Shown here: positions 8,940-17,094 of the stretch, piece by piece | Position numbering within the stretch: position 1 is the first letter of the stretch | How the letters are laid out: every line of letters begins with the position of its first letter | Source: a bacterium | GTDB taxonomy: Bacteria > Actinomycetota > Acidimicrobiia > Spongiisociales > JAENVV01 | Direction: 5' to 3' | Assembly (NCBI GenBank): GCA_024641305.1 | Contig: JAHEDI010000001.1 | Span: 117,501 to 181,494 of the forward strand | Length of the DNA stretch: 63,994 nt | Translations under genes and position numbers: made by a program | Notes under the pieces: generated by a model | The model's database searches: none | What the model was told of the DNA's origin: nothing | The model's input: the letters and a program-made list of their open reading frames with translations, nothing else

Positions 8940-9970
8940 ACAAACTGTCCCAACACCCGGAGATCGTTTTCGAAGAAGTGTTTGATGTGGGTGATGCCGT
9001 GCCGGACCATTGCCAACCTTTCAACGCCCATCCCGAAGGCGAACCCGCTCACTGCGGATGGGTCGTAGCCAACCGCTTCGAACACGTTCGGGTCGACCAT
9101 TCCACAGCCCATGAGCTCAATCCACCCGGAATTCGAGCAGACCCGGCAACCACTGCCATCACACGCAAAGCACGACACGTGCATCTCGGCGGATGGTTCG
9201 GTAAACGGAAAGAAGTGCGGGATGAGCTTGATGACTCGGCCGTCACCAAAGAAAGCCTTGGCGAAATACTCGAGCGTCCCCTTCAGGTCGGCGAACGTGA
9301 TATCAGTGTCGACGACCAGGCCCTCGACCTGGTGAAAAACCGGAGAATGCGTCGCGTCAAGACTGTCCGCTCGAAACACCCGACCCGGTACGACCACATG
9401 AACGGGCGGCACATGATCTTGCATATACCGCGCCTGGACGGGTGAGGTGTGAGTTCGCAGAAGCATCTCGTCGGATGGGTCTCCGAAATCCACGTACAGG
9501 GTGTCCGACTCGGCCCGCGCCGGGTGCGTGGACGGGGTGTTCAGCGCATCAAAGTTGTACCAGGCGGTTTCGACTTCCGGCCCCGTGGCAACTCGGTAAC
9601 CGAGTGAGACAAAGATGTCAGAAACCTCGTCCATGACTGTCGTCAACAGATGCTCGGTGCCGAGCGTCACCCGGTGATTCGGCACGGTGACGTCCACCCG
9701 ATCGGAAACCAGCAGAGTGTTTTCTTCGGCGATCTCAAGAGCCCGCCGACGGTCGGCGATGACCACCTGGACCCCAGTGAACACCTCGTTGATCCGGGCG
9801 CCGGCCGTCGGTCGATCATCAGGATCCAAGGCACTCAAGCCACGTCGCATCCGCGAGATCACGGAGTTCTTGCCGATCAGTTCGGTTTCGACACCCTTCA
9901 ACCCTTCAAGAGAGTTCACCGCTCCCACCAGGCCGGGTGCGTCGTCGGCTACCTGTTCGAGTTCGTCCAT
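8936..9970 (-). CDS. pheS: Phenylalanyl-tRNA synthetase alpha chain
   Basis: Catalytic subunit of PheRS. With the ATG at 9970 it is 344 residues, the usual size: an N-terminal coiled-coil arm (about 1-90), then the class II core with HPARAESDTLYVDFG, RTHTSPVQARYM, the RVFRADSLDATHSPVFHQVEG stretch and the terminal GFAFGMGVERLAMVRHGI motif 3. The frame extends upstream to 10129, but those residues overlap the preceding methyltransferase and fit no family, so the start 13 bases after that gene's stop is preferred. It is coupled to pheT by a 4-base overlap. Confidence 0.95.
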   Translation of the reverse strand: MDELEQVADDAPGLVGAVNSLEGLKGVETELIGKNSVISRMRRGLSALDPDDRPTAGARINEVFTGVQVVIADRRRALEIAEENTLLVSDRVDVTVPNHRVTLGTEHLLTTVMDEVSDIFVSLGYRVATGPEVETAWYNFDALNTPSTHPARAESDTLYVDFGDPSDEMLLRTHTSPVQARYMQDHVPPVHVVVPGRVFRADSLDATHSPVFHQVEGLVVDTDITFADLKGTLEYFAKAFFGDGRVIKLIPHFFPFTEPSAEMHVSCFACDGSGCRVCSNSGWIELMGCGMVDPNVFEAVGYDPSAVSGFAFGMGVERLAMVRHGITHIKHFFENDLRVLGQFV

Positions 9971-9983
9971 AGAACGCAACAGG

Positions 9984-10769
9984 TTAGCGGCCGCCCTTCG
10001 AGGAGCGATTCTCAATTGCGTAAAGGGCAATCGAGGCTGCTGCAGCAGCATTGAGGGACTCGGTGCCGCCAGGCATCGGAATGGTGAAGCGATGGTCGGC
10101 TTGACCCACGATTTCGTCGGTGAGACCATGCGCCTCGTTCCCGATGAGAATCGCTACCGGGCCGCTCGGGATCGACCCGGGTCCGTCCCCGCCGACCCCG
10201 ACCATCGCAACCGTGGCGTACCCGCGACTCTTGAGCTCTTCGACGGTCAGGCTCGGTGCCACCTCAACTGCCGTAGCGAAGTGCCCACCTCCGCCCGCCC
10301 GGATCGTCTTCGGCGCCCATATATCGACGCTCTGGCCGGCGACTATGACACCAAACCCAAAGGCCGCCGCACTACGAACGATGGTCCCGGCGTTGCCGGG
10401 GTCGGCCAGATCCCACAGAACAACAACTGATCCGGCGGCCTGAATCGAAGGTGGAGTGACGATGACCGCGACCGGGCCACGCGGGTTCTCCGTATCGGCG
10501 ATGCGGCGCAGTATCGATTCCTCGACAAGCACGAGTTCAGCGTCTGATTGCTCGGCAAGGCCAGCCGCTTCCTGATCGTCAGGGTGGGCGAACATCGTAT
10601 CGATCGGTACCCCAAAACGGACCAAATCGGCCACCAAATGGGGTCCCTCGACCAGCGTCTTGCCAGCCTCTCTACGAGCGGAAGCGCGACGAAGCCGGAC
10701 CGCTTCAACCACCCTCTTGTTGCGTGATGAGCGGACCGGCTCCGGCGAGTTACTTCTGGCCGATGGCAA
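9984..10769 (-). CDS. TrmH/SpoU-family RNA 2'-O-methyltransferase
   Basis: SAM-dependent methyltransferase of the SPOUT class that modifies ribose 2'-OH in rRNA or tRNA. At 261 residues it has an N-terminal substrate-binding domain ([10 protein letters not shown], about 41-50) and the three SpoU motifs: [16 protein letters not shown] (about 131-146), LIGNEAHGL (about 206-214) and [20 protein letters not shown] (about 228-247). It sits between rplT and pheS, the place of tsnR in Mycobacterium. The exact target (23S rRNA is likely) cannot be read from sequence. The start overlaps the rplT 3' end by 20 bases. Confidence 0.9.
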   Translation of the reverse strand: MPSARSNSPEPVRSSRNKRVVEAVRLRRASARREAGKTLVEGPHLVADLVRFGVPIDTMFAHPDDQEAAGLAEQSDAELVLVEESILRRIADTENPRGPVAVIVTPPSIQAAGSVVVLWDLADPGNAGTIVRSAAAFGFGVIVAGQSVDIWAPKTIRAGGGGHFATAVEVAPSLTVEELKSRGYATVAMVGVGGDGPGSIPSGPVAILIGNEAHGLTDEIVGQADHRFTIPMPGGTESLNAAAAASIALYAIENRSSKGGR

Positions 10770-11103
10770 CCTTGGCCAGCTGACTGAATGCCTGCGGGTC
10801 GTTCACGGCCATCTCAGCGAGCATCTTACGGTCGACTTCTACTTCGGCGGCTTTGAGACCGGCCATCATCTGACTGTACGTCGTACCATTTTGACGAGCG
10901 GCCGCGTTGATGCGGGTAATCCACAGCCGACGAAAATCACCCTTGCGGTCTTTACGATGGTCGTAAGAGTCCTGCATGGCATGCATGACCTGCTCATTGG
11001 CGGTGCGATACCGACGACTCTTTGCACCTCGATAGCCGCTCGCCCGCTCCATCACCTTCCGGTGTTTTTTGCGGGCGTGTACGGCGCGTTTAACTCGAGC
11101 CAT
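10750..11103 (-). CDS. rplT: 50S ribosomal protein L20
   Basis: Large-subunit protein needed early in 50S assembly; it binds 23S rRNA. The 117-residue basic protein has the expected start [18 protein letters not shown], then the [20 protein letters not shown] helix region and the [13 protein letters not shown] motif. It lies 8 bases after rpmI in the conserved infC-rpmI-rplT operon. L20 represses this operon in several bacteria, so the leader upstream of infC is a candidate site of feedback. Confidence 0.97.
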   Translation of the reverse strand: MARVKRAVHARKKHRKVMERASGYRGAKSRRYRTANEQVMHAMQDSYDHRKDRKGDFRRLWITRINAAARQNGTTYSQMMAGLKAAEVEVDRKMLAEMAVNDPQAFSQLAKVAIGQK

Positions 11104-11111
11104 GATTCCTC

Positions 11112-11306
11112 CTACTGTCCCAGCAACTTCTTCATACGCTTTGCATCGCCGCTGGCAACCTCGGTTTCACCGCCGAGACGGCGATAACGGTTTTTGCCCT
11201 TGGCCAAGCGCAAATGCTGCTTGCCTGCTTGGCGACGGCGTAATTTGCCGGTACCAGTTGTCTTGAAGCGCTTCGCAGTGCCCTGATGAGTTTTCATTTT
11301 TGGCAT
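11112..11306 (-). CDS. rpmI: 50S ribosomal protein L35
   Basis: Small basic large-subunit protein of 64 residues, with the family start [20 protein letters not shown] and the [16 protein letters not shown] core. It has a good ribosome-binding site, GAAAGGAG, about 6 bases before its ATG. It is placed 16 bases after infC and 8 before rplT. Confidence 0.97.
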   Translation of the reverse strand: MPKMKTHQGTAKRFKTTGTGKLRRRQAGKQHLRLAKGKNRYRRLGGETEVASGDAKRMKKLLGQ

Positions 11307-11322
11307 GTGCTCAGCTCCTTTC

Positions 11323-11952
11323 TCATTCTGACTCGGTGTCGTCTATCTCGTCCGAGACAGCGTCTTCAGAGTCCGCTATCGGATCTGATGTATCTTCAGA
11401 ATCCTCGATCGGATCTGATTTGTGGTGGATAACAATGGTTTTGGCCAGTGCCGTTGGGGCGAGAACCGCGGTCATCGACCTACCGTCTTTGGCGGGGTGC
11501 TGTTCCAGCGTCACGTAGTCGCCCAGATCCCCGACCAACCGGCCGATAAGATTCAGTCCCAATTCGGGCCGTTCATTCTCACGGCCACGAAATCGCACCG
11601 TGACCTTGAGCTTGTCACCTTCTGACAAGAACTTCAGTGAGCGATTCAGGAACATCGTGTAGTCGTGATCACCAATTCTCGGTTTGAGCCGAATCTCTTT
11701 GATGACGGTTCGGGTTTGCTTCTTACGAGCTTCCCGGTCACGAACCGATTGTTCGTATTTGTGCTTACCGAAGTCCATGATCTTGCACACTGGCGGCCGC
11801 GCCTCAGGTGCCACCTCAACGAGGTCAAGCCCTAACTGGTCGGCAAGCCAAATGGCCTCTTCGATTTTCTTTGTTCCGATCTGGGATCCATCCGGGGCAA
11901 TAACCAGCACCTCTTTGGCGCGGATATTCCCGTTGATGCGTAGGTCGGCGAT
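11323..11952 (-). CDS. infC: Translation initiation factor IF-3, likely AUC start
   Basis: Binds the 30S subunit and proofreads start-codon selection. Conserved sequence begins at INGNIRAKEVLVIAPDG and continues through the linker (KPPVC-like RPPVCKIMDFGKHKYEQ) to the C-domain (IKEIRLKPRIGDHDY, VTVRFRGRE). The only well-placed start is ATC at 11952, six bases after GGGAGG, giving 209 residues. A rare initiation codon is a known self-regulating trait of infC (AUU in E. coli). A GTG at 12069 would instead force translation through the leader hairpin. The last 33 or so residues form an acidic tail with SDPIEDSED and SDPIADSED repeats. Confidence 0.9.
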   Translation of the reverse strand: MADLRINGNIRAKEVLVIAPDGSQIGTKKIEEAIWLADQLGLDLVEVAPEARPPVCKIMDFGKHKYEQSVRDREARKKQTRTVIKEIRLKPRIGDHDYTMFLNRSLKFLSEGDKLKVTVRFRGRENERPELGLNLIGRLVGDLGDYVTLEQHPAKDGRSMTAVLAPTALAKTIVIHHKSDPIEDSEDTSDPIADSEDAVSDEIDDTESE

Positions 11953-11998
11953 CTGTGCCCTCCCGGGGTCTGGTCGGTTTTCGTTCTTTAACAAAAGA

Positions 11999-12021
11999 AA
12001 CGCAGCACGAGATGCTGCGTT
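11999..12021 (-). terminator. Attenuator-like hairpin in the infC leader
   Basis: On the minus strand a perfect 9-bp stem (AACGCAGCA / TGCTGCGTT, 5-base loop TCTCG) is followed by TCTTTTGTT. That is the form of an intrinsic terminator. It lies about 110 bases after the predicted transcription start and 47 bases before the AUC start of infC, so it probably attenuates the infC-rpmI-rplT operon rather than ending ribH transcription alone. Confidence 0.7.
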
Positions 12022-12136
12022 CACGGATACGCCACCCTCAGGCAGCGTCATCGTCATACCTCGGCGCACTAAAACTCGGTGAGTGGCGTGGCCGGGTGGG
12101 AAGCAGCGGCCTCCTCTTCGTATCGATTGTCGGATC

Positions 12137-12164
12137 AGTATACGGGGTGGCCACCACGTGTCAA
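12137..12164 (-). promoter_or_regulatory. Housekeeping promoter of infC-rpmI-rplT
   Basis: Minus-strand TTGACA (12164-12159) and TATACT (12142-12137) are separated by 16 bases, a near-perfect primary-sigma promoter. Transcription would start near 12130 and give a leader of about 180 bases before infC, containing the attenuator-like hairpin. Confidence 0.8.
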
Positions 12165-12188
12165 TGTCGCCGCCCTCAACGGGTCAGG

Positions 12189-12617
12189 TCACTCCGACAG
12201 TGAACGGATGGCGGCCACCGCCTGAAGGGCCGCCTGAGCTGCTTCAGCGCCCTTGTTCCCTGGACCGGGCAGGCTTCGTTCTCTGGCGTGTTCATAGGTT
12301 CGGACGGTCAGAACGGCGTTACCGATCGGGACTCCGGTTTCGACAGTCACTTGCATGAGGCCGGCGGACGTCTGCGTACACACATGGATGTAGTGATCGG
12401 TCTCCCCCTCGATAACCGCACCGATGGCGACGACCGCGTCACACTCGGCGGCCAGGGCCCTGGCAAGGACCGGCAGTTCAAGCGCTCCTGCGACCGCAAT
12501 ATCAACGACTTGCGTCACTCCGGCGTCCCGCAAGGCGGCCAATGCGCCGTCGCGCAGAGCAGCAGTAATGTCCCCGTTGAATTCGGCAGTAACTACGCCA
12601 ACCCGCACCGGTTTCAT
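12189..12617 (-). CDS. ribH: 6,7-dimethyl-8-ribityllumazine synthase
   Basis: Joins the pyrimidinedione and dihydroxybutanone phosphate intermediates to give the direct riboflavin precursor. The 142-residue protein has [22 protein letters not shown], the phosphate-binding region [13 protein letters not shown] and the late [17 protein letters not shown] segment. Family members form a hollow pentamer or 60-mer. It is the last gene of ribD-ribE-ribBA-ribH and starts in an ATGA overlap with ribBA. The next gene downstream, infC, has its own promoter. Confidence 0.95.
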   Translation of the reverse strand: MKPVRVGVVTAEFNGDITAALRDGALAALRDAGVTQVVDIAVAGALELPVLARALAAECDAVVAIGAVIEGETDHYIHVCTQTSAGLMQVTVETGVPIGNAVLTVRTYEHARERSLPGPGNKGAEAAQAALQAVAAIRSLSE

Positions 12618-13825
12618 TCTGAATCGAACGTCAGATCGTGGCCAAGTTTGGCAGCCTTGGTTTCGAGATAGGACCGGTTCTCCAGCGTAGGAGCCGTCTG
12701 GAGGGCAACCCGTTCGCTGATCGAAAGTCCGTAGCCCTCGATCCCGGCACGCTTGATCGGATTGTTGGTCAGGAGTCGGAGGGTTGTCAGACCAAGATCC
12801 GTCAGAATTTCCGCACCCACCCCATAGTCACGAGCATCCGGCGGAAACCCGAGGTCAATATTGGCCTCGACCGTATCGCGCCCCTGATCCTGCAGCGCGT
12901 ACGCCTGCAGCTTGTGCATGAGTCCTATTCCGCGCCCTTCGTGGCCTCGAATGTACAAAAGCACTCCCGTGCCTTCCTCGGCGATGAGTCGGAGGGCGTC
13001 GTCGAGTTGGTAGCCACAGTCACATCGTTTTGACCCGAATACATCTCCGGTAAGGCATTCCGAATGGACCCGGGTAAGGACATCCTTTTTGCCGGCAACC
13101 TCGCCCATTACGAGAGCGACATGCTCTCGCCCGTCCACCAGGCTCTCGTAACCAACCGCGCGAAAATCGCCGTATTCAGTCGGGATCCGGGCTTCGGACA
13201 TCCTCCGGACTACTCGCTCGTTGGCCCGACGGTATGAAATGAGGTCGGCGATCGTGATGAGCTTGAGCTCGTGCTCTTTGGCAAACCGTTCCAGCTCTGG
13301 CAGTCGCATGACCGACCCATCGTCCTGGACCATTTCACATAGCACTCCCGCCGGATATCGATTGGCCAGCCGGGCCAGGTCAACGGCGGCCTCGGTGTGA
13401 CCGGCCCTGCGCAGGACGCCTCCGGGGTGGTACCGCAAGGGGAACACATGGCCAGGGCGATTAAAATCTTGTTCTGAGGTGGCCGGATCACAAAATGCCC
13501 GAACGGTTGCAGACCGGTCGGCCGCCGAGATGCCCGTCGTGGTCCCATGAGTGGAATCGATCGAGATGGTGAACGCAGTCCGCAAGGACTCGGTGTTATG
13601 GGTCACCATCGGTGGAAGATGCAATTCATCAAGACGAGTGCCTTCTGCAGCCAAGCAGATCACGCCCGATGTATACCGCACCATGAAACCCATCTTTTCG
13701 GGTGTCATGGCGTCTCCGGCGATGATCAGATCGCCTTCGTTTTCTCGATCTTCATCGTCGACCACCACCACAAACTCGCCGTTGGCGATCGCTTCGATGG
13801 CTTCAGTGATGCTGGCAGTACTCAT
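12614..13825 (-). CDS. ribBA: Bifunctional DHBP synthase / GTP cyclohydrolase II
   Basis: Supplies both starting materials of riboflavin synthesis. Residues about 1-200 are the 3,4-dihydroxy-2-butanone-4-phosphate synthase domain ([54 protein letters not shown]). Residues about 205-403 are GTP cyclohydrolase II with zinc ligands in [25 protein letters not shown], and [16 protein letters not shown]. The 403-residue length fits a complete fusion. ATGA overlaps occur at both ends, with ribE and ribH. Confidence 0.96.
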   Translation of the reverse strand: MSTASITEAIEAIANGEFVVVVDDEDRENEGDLIIAGDAMTPEKMGFMVRYTSGVICLAAEGTRLDELHLPPMVTHNTESLRTAFTISIDSTHGTTTGISAADRSATVRAFCDPATSEQDFNRPGHVFPLRYHPGGVLRRAGHTEAAVDLARLANRYPAGVLCEMVQDDGSVMRLPELERFAKEHELKLITIADLISYRRANERVVRRMSEARIPTEYGDFRAVGYESLVDGREHVALVMGEVAGKKDVLTRVHSECLTGDVFGSKRCDCGYQLDDALRLIAEEGTGVLLYIRGHEGRGIGLMHKLQAYALQDQGRDTVEANIDLGFPPDARDYGVGAEILTDLGLTTLRLLTNNPIKRAGIEGYGLSISERVALQTAPTLENRSYLETKAAKLGHDLTFDSE

Positions 13826-14415
13826 GTACGGTCTCCCATGAGACGCTCCACGTATTTGGCGATGACGTCGATTTCGATATTTACCCGGTCACCGACCTTT
13901 CGGTGACCAAGGATTGTTGCCTCCAGAGTATGCGGAATGAGCGCAATCTGAAAACCGTCGCTCGTGTTGGCTGCCACCGTCAGGCTGACCCCATCGACCG
14001 TTACGCTTCCTTTGTCGACGATATACCGTCTGAGGCCGTCGTCGACGGTGATACTGAACCGTTTGCCGTCACCCTCTGGATCCAATCCAGAGACCGTGCC
14101 GACCCCATCGACATGGCCTTGCACGATGTGGCCGTCGAATCGTCCATCGGCCTTCATGGGCCGTTCAAGATTGACCTGAGAACCGGCGGACAAATCGCCG
14201 GTATTGGTCTTGGCGAGGGTTTCCAATACCGCATCGACCGAAAAGGACGTCTCCGTGAGTTCAACGGCGGTCAGACACGTCCCGTTGACCGCGATCGAAT
14301 CGCCGATTTTCAGCCAGGGGGCGAGCTGCGGCGATTCAACCGTTAGGCGCATCCCCGCCCTATCGGCGGCGACCGCAGTCACGACGCCGATCGCTTCCAC
14401 TATTCCAGTAAACAT
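13822..14415 (-). CDS. ribE: Riboflavin synthase alpha chain
   Basis: Dismutates two 6,7-dimethyl-8-ribityllumazine molecules to riboflavin. Two homologous lumazine-binding barrels are visible: [10 protein letters not shown] ... [14 protein letters not shown] in the first half and [14 protein letters not shown] ... [13 protein letters not shown] in the second. The start at 14415 (second of two ATGs) gives the family-standard MFTGIVE and the better spacing to GAGAGGA; 14418 is the alternative. It overlaps the ribD stop. Confidence 0.95.
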   Translation of the reverse strand: MFTGIVEAIGVVTAVAADRAGMRLTVESPQLAPWLKIGDSIAVNGTCLTAVELTETSFSVDAVLETLAKTNTGDLSAGSQVNLERPMKADGRFDGHIVQGHVDGVGTVSGLDPEGDGKRFSITVDDGLRRYIVDKGSVTVDGVSLTVAANTSDGFQIALIPHTLEATILGHRKVGDRVNIEIDVIAKYVERLMGDRT

Positions 14416-15455
14416 CATGTTCCTCTCGGCAGAAGCTCGACCCGGATGTCATCGCCAAGAAGCTCCACTGACTTGGTGGCCATGTCGAGGGCATCCGTCA
14501 GGGTCGTGAACGAGCCAGCGAAGGCATTTCTTCCAGATCCGCCTGCCAATTTGGCCCCATAGTAGATGACCACCCTGTCGACGAGTTCGGCGGAGAACAG
14601 CGATCGCGCCAGGTGGGGGCCGCCCTCGACCATCACATCGAGCAGTCCGAGTTCGCCCAGTCGTCGGGCCATCACAGCCACTTCGACCCGTCCGTCCCCG
14701 TCGGTTGCGACCGGCACATGTTCTCCGGGTCCGTGGTAGCCCGATTCGGCCACCACCAACGGGTTCCGTCCCCAGATCCTTGCGTTGGACGGGAGCGGAG
14801 TACGCCCCGCCACAATGACCGGACGAGGTTGGCGGCCATCGACCATTCGCACATCGAGCAAAGGATCGTCGGCTATCACCGTGCCGGCGCCCACCAGGAC
14901 CGCATCGGACTCAGCTCGTAGCCGGTGGGAGTCCTGCCGGGCCAGGTCTCCCGTGATCCATTGACTCGTCCCGTCGGCCGCCGCGGCATTCCCATCGAGG
15001 GTCAGGGCCATCTTCAACGTGATCCGACTTCGGCCGAGCCTCCGGTGGTGAAAATAGCCAGGGTCCATCGCTTCGGATTCGTCGGCCCGCACGCCGGTGA
15101 CCACCTCGATTCCTGCCGCCTCCAGGCGAGCAACCCCGGTTCCGGCCACTTTCGTGTCCGGATCGATCGCCGCAACGACCACCCTCGAAACCCCTGCAGC
15201 AATGAGTGCATCGGCACATGGCGGCGTCCGTCCGTGATGGGAACACGGTTCGAGCGTTACATAGATCGTCGACCCGGCGACATCGGCGCCGGCTGATTTG
15301 AGTGCCACGATTTCGGCGTGGTCGGTTCCCGGGGCGACGTGGGCACCCTCTCCAATGACCTCGCCTTGCGCATTGACAATGACCGCCCCGACCCGGGGAT
15401 TGGGGTGCGGTCTGTGGCGAATGGCCAGTTCAAGGGCTCGAACCATGTGTTCCAT
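14415..15455 (-). CDS. ribD: Bifunctional riboflavin deaminase/reductase
   Basis: Carries out the second and third steps from GTP to riboflavin: deamination, then ribosyl side-chain reduction. The N-terminal deaminase domain has the zinc ligands in TDHAEIVAL and LEPCSHHGRTPPCADAL. The C-terminal reductase (about 140-346) has RITLKMALTLDGNAA, SQWITGD, LVGAGTVIADDP and MVEGGPHLARSLF. The 346-residue length is full. Only 31 bases separate it from the upstream gene, leaving no room for an FMN riboswitch. Confidence 0.95.
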   Translation of the reverse strand: MEHMVRALELAIRHRPHPNPRVGAVIVNAQGEVIGEGAHVAPGTDHAEIVALKSAGADVAGSTIYVTLEPCSHHGRTPPCADALIAAGVSRVVVAAIDPDTKVAGTGVARLEAAGIEVVTGVRADESEAMDPGYFHHRRLGRSRITLKMALTLDGNAAAADGTSQWITGDLARQDSHRLRAESDAVLVGAGTVIADDPLLDVRMVDGRQPRPVIVAGRTPLPSNARIWGRNPLVVAESGYHGPGEHVPVATDGDGRVEVAVMARRLGELGLLDVMVEGGPHLARSLFSAELVDRVVIYYGAKLAGGSGRNAFAGSFTTLTDALDMATKSVELLGDDIRVELLPRGT

Positions 15456-15486
15456 CGGCCACAGGCTAGCCAGCGGCGGGATGGCG

Positions 15487-16425
15487 CTACGACGACCTCC
15501 GGTCGATTTCGAAGGACGATCCGATCTGTCGCTTGGCGAACTCTTTCATCTCGACCGCCACGGCGGATGCCTCCCATTGGGACGTGATCGGTCGATGAAT
15601 GTTGGTCACCACTCCAATCGAAACGGTAACGAGCGGAAACGCGTGTCGGTCGCCTCGACGGTCGGTCACCTCGACGTAGCCGCGCAACGCATCTTCGAGG
15701 TCGTAGTAATCAAGGGCCCTCTCGTCGAACAGCCTGACAACCGTCTCGCAGTAGAGCAGGGCCTTGTTGCCATCGAAGCACGCCACGAAATCGTCGCCCC
15801 CGATGTGTCCGGTGAACGCTGATTCGTCGTCGATCGCGGCGGCCGCCTCCAGTAACACGTGGGCCGTGTACTTGATGACTTCGTCGCCGCGCATGAATCC
15901 GTAGTGGTCATTGAACGCCTTGAAGTTGTCGAGATCGACCCAGGCAATCGCCAACGCTTCGTCAGGGTGCCCGATCCTCTCGTCAAGCGTCGCCGAGATG
16001 CGGAAGTTTCCGGGGAGGCCGGTAAGTGGGGAAACGTCTCTCAGTGCCTGGGTACGACGCACCACGGCCTTGACCCTGGCGACCAACTCACCGACATCGA
16101 ATGGCTTGGTGATGTAGTCGTCAGCGCCCAGCTCAAGGCCCCGAATCCGGTCCTCGGTGACCGCCTTGGCCGTCATCAAGATGATCGAGGTGTTGGCGGC
16201 CGCTGGATGCAGACGTAACCGACGCAGGACGGTCAGGCCGTCCATCTCAGGCATCATGATGTCGAGCAGCAAGACGTCGGCCGGATCGGTCAGGATCATT
16301 TCGACAGCTTCTCTTCCGTTGCCAACGGTCTGGACCTCGAAGCCTTCGAGCTCCAGATTCACGCGAACGAACTGCTGGATATCGGGATCGTCGTCGGCGA
16401 TCAGGACCTTCGGTTTGGTGGCCAC
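15487..16425 (-). CDS. Response regulator with GGDEF-type output domain
   Basis: A REC receiver (about 5-120) joined to a GGDEF domain (about 130-305), so probably a phosphorylation-controlled diguanylate cyclase. REC residues are intact: acid pocket D11-D13, phospho-acceptor D55 in LLLDIMMPEMDG, and K107 in YITKPF. In the GGDEF domain, DLDNFKAFNDHYGFMRGDEV (164-183) is normal but the active loop is GGDDF (209-213), a conservative E-to-D change, and no RxxD inhibitory site precedes it. It could make c-di-GMP weakly or be an effector-binding relic. No histidine kinase is adjacent. It follows rpe with no gap. Confidence 0.88.
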   Translation of the reverse strand: MATKPKVLIADDDPDIQQFVRVNLELEGFEVQTVGNGREAVEMILTDPADVLLLDIMMPEMDGLTVLRRLRLHPAAANTSIILMTAKAVTEDRIRGLELGADDYITKPFDVGELVARVKAVVRRTQALRDVSPLTGLPGNFRISATLDERIGHPDEALAIAWVDLDNFKAFNDHYGFMRGDEVIKYTAHVLLEAAAAIDDESAFTGHIGGDDFVACFDGNKALLYCETVVRLFDERALDYYDLEDALRGYVEVTDRRGDRHAFPLVTVSIGVVTNIHRPITSQWEASAVAVEMKEFAKRQIGSSFEIDRRSS

Positions 16426-17085
16426 CTATCCCCCGATCGCTTTACGCAGCCCAGCCACCGCAGCTACGGGGTCGTCGGATCCAAAGATGGCTGATCCTGC
16501 GACGAACACGTTCACCCCGGCGCTGCGCGCCTGAGGCGCCGTGTCGACCGTAACACCTCCGTCGATCTGAAGATCGACCTCGAGGCCCCGACGATCGATG
16601 AGCGTCCGACACTGTTCGGCCTTCGAGAGGACCTCTGGCATGAATGATTGCCCTCCAAAACCGGGCTCGACCGACATGACGAGAACCTGGCTGCATAACT
16701 CGACGAACGGCTCTACCGCCTCGATGGGCGTTTGGGGGTTCACGACAAGTCCAAAGTCCAGACCCGAATCGATCGCCTTGCGATGCACGGCGGATGGATC
16801 GGGGAATACTTCAATATGAACCGACAAGAGGTTGCCGCCCGCCTCCACAAGATTGTCTATGTACAGGTCGGGGTTGCTAGTCATCATGTGACAATCGAAG
16901 TAGAGGTCGGTGACCTTCCGAATTGAGGCGATCACGGGATACCCAAGCGACAAGTTTGGAACAAAGTGGCCATCCATGACATCGATATGAAGCATCGCCA
17001 CGTGGTCGGCGATTCGAATGATCTCTTCACCGAGCCGGGCGAAGTCGGCAGCGAGAATGGAGGGTGCGATCTTGATGGTCATCAT
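16426..17085 (-). CDS. rpe: Ribulose-phosphate 3-epimerase
   Basis: Interconverts ribulose 5-phosphate and xylulose 5-phosphate in the pentose phosphate pathway. The 219-residue TIM barrel has all signatures: IAPSILAADFARLGEE, LHIDVMDGHFVPNLSLGYPV (catalytic Asp and metal His), FDCHMMTSNPD, MSVEPGFGGQSF and LQIDGGVTVDTAP. It stands 9 bases after rsmB and abuts the response regulator gene. The association rsmB-rpe-ribD is conserved in Actinobacteria. Two adjacent ATGs allow a start at 17085 or 17082. Confidence 0.96.
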   Translation of the reverse strand: MMTIKIAPSILAADFARLGEEIIRIADHVAMLHIDVMDGHFVPNLSLGYPVIASIRKVTDLYFDCHMMTSNPDLYIDNLVEAGGNLLSVHIEVFPDPSAVHRKAIDSGLDFGLVVNPQTPIEAVEPFVELCSQVLVMSVEPGFGGQSFMPEVLSKAEQCRTLIDRRGLEVDLQIDGGVTVDTAPQARSAGVNVFVAGSAIFGSDDPVAAVAGLRKAIGG

Positions 17086-17094
17086 GTGAGTGTA

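Noticed and set aside
11953-12069. GTG at 12069 as infC start, adding 39 residues
   Set aside because: The extra residues are a translation of the leader hairpin, have no SD at the right distance, and resemble no IF-3 N-terminus.
12070-12115. CTG-started leader peptide in the infC leader after GAGGAGG
   Set aside because: Possible SD, but the start codon is rare and there is no coding signal or regulatory codon run to support it.
15456-15486. FMN riboswitch upstream of ribD
   Set aside because: Only 31 bases separate ribD from the response regulator gene, and no RFN element sequence is present.
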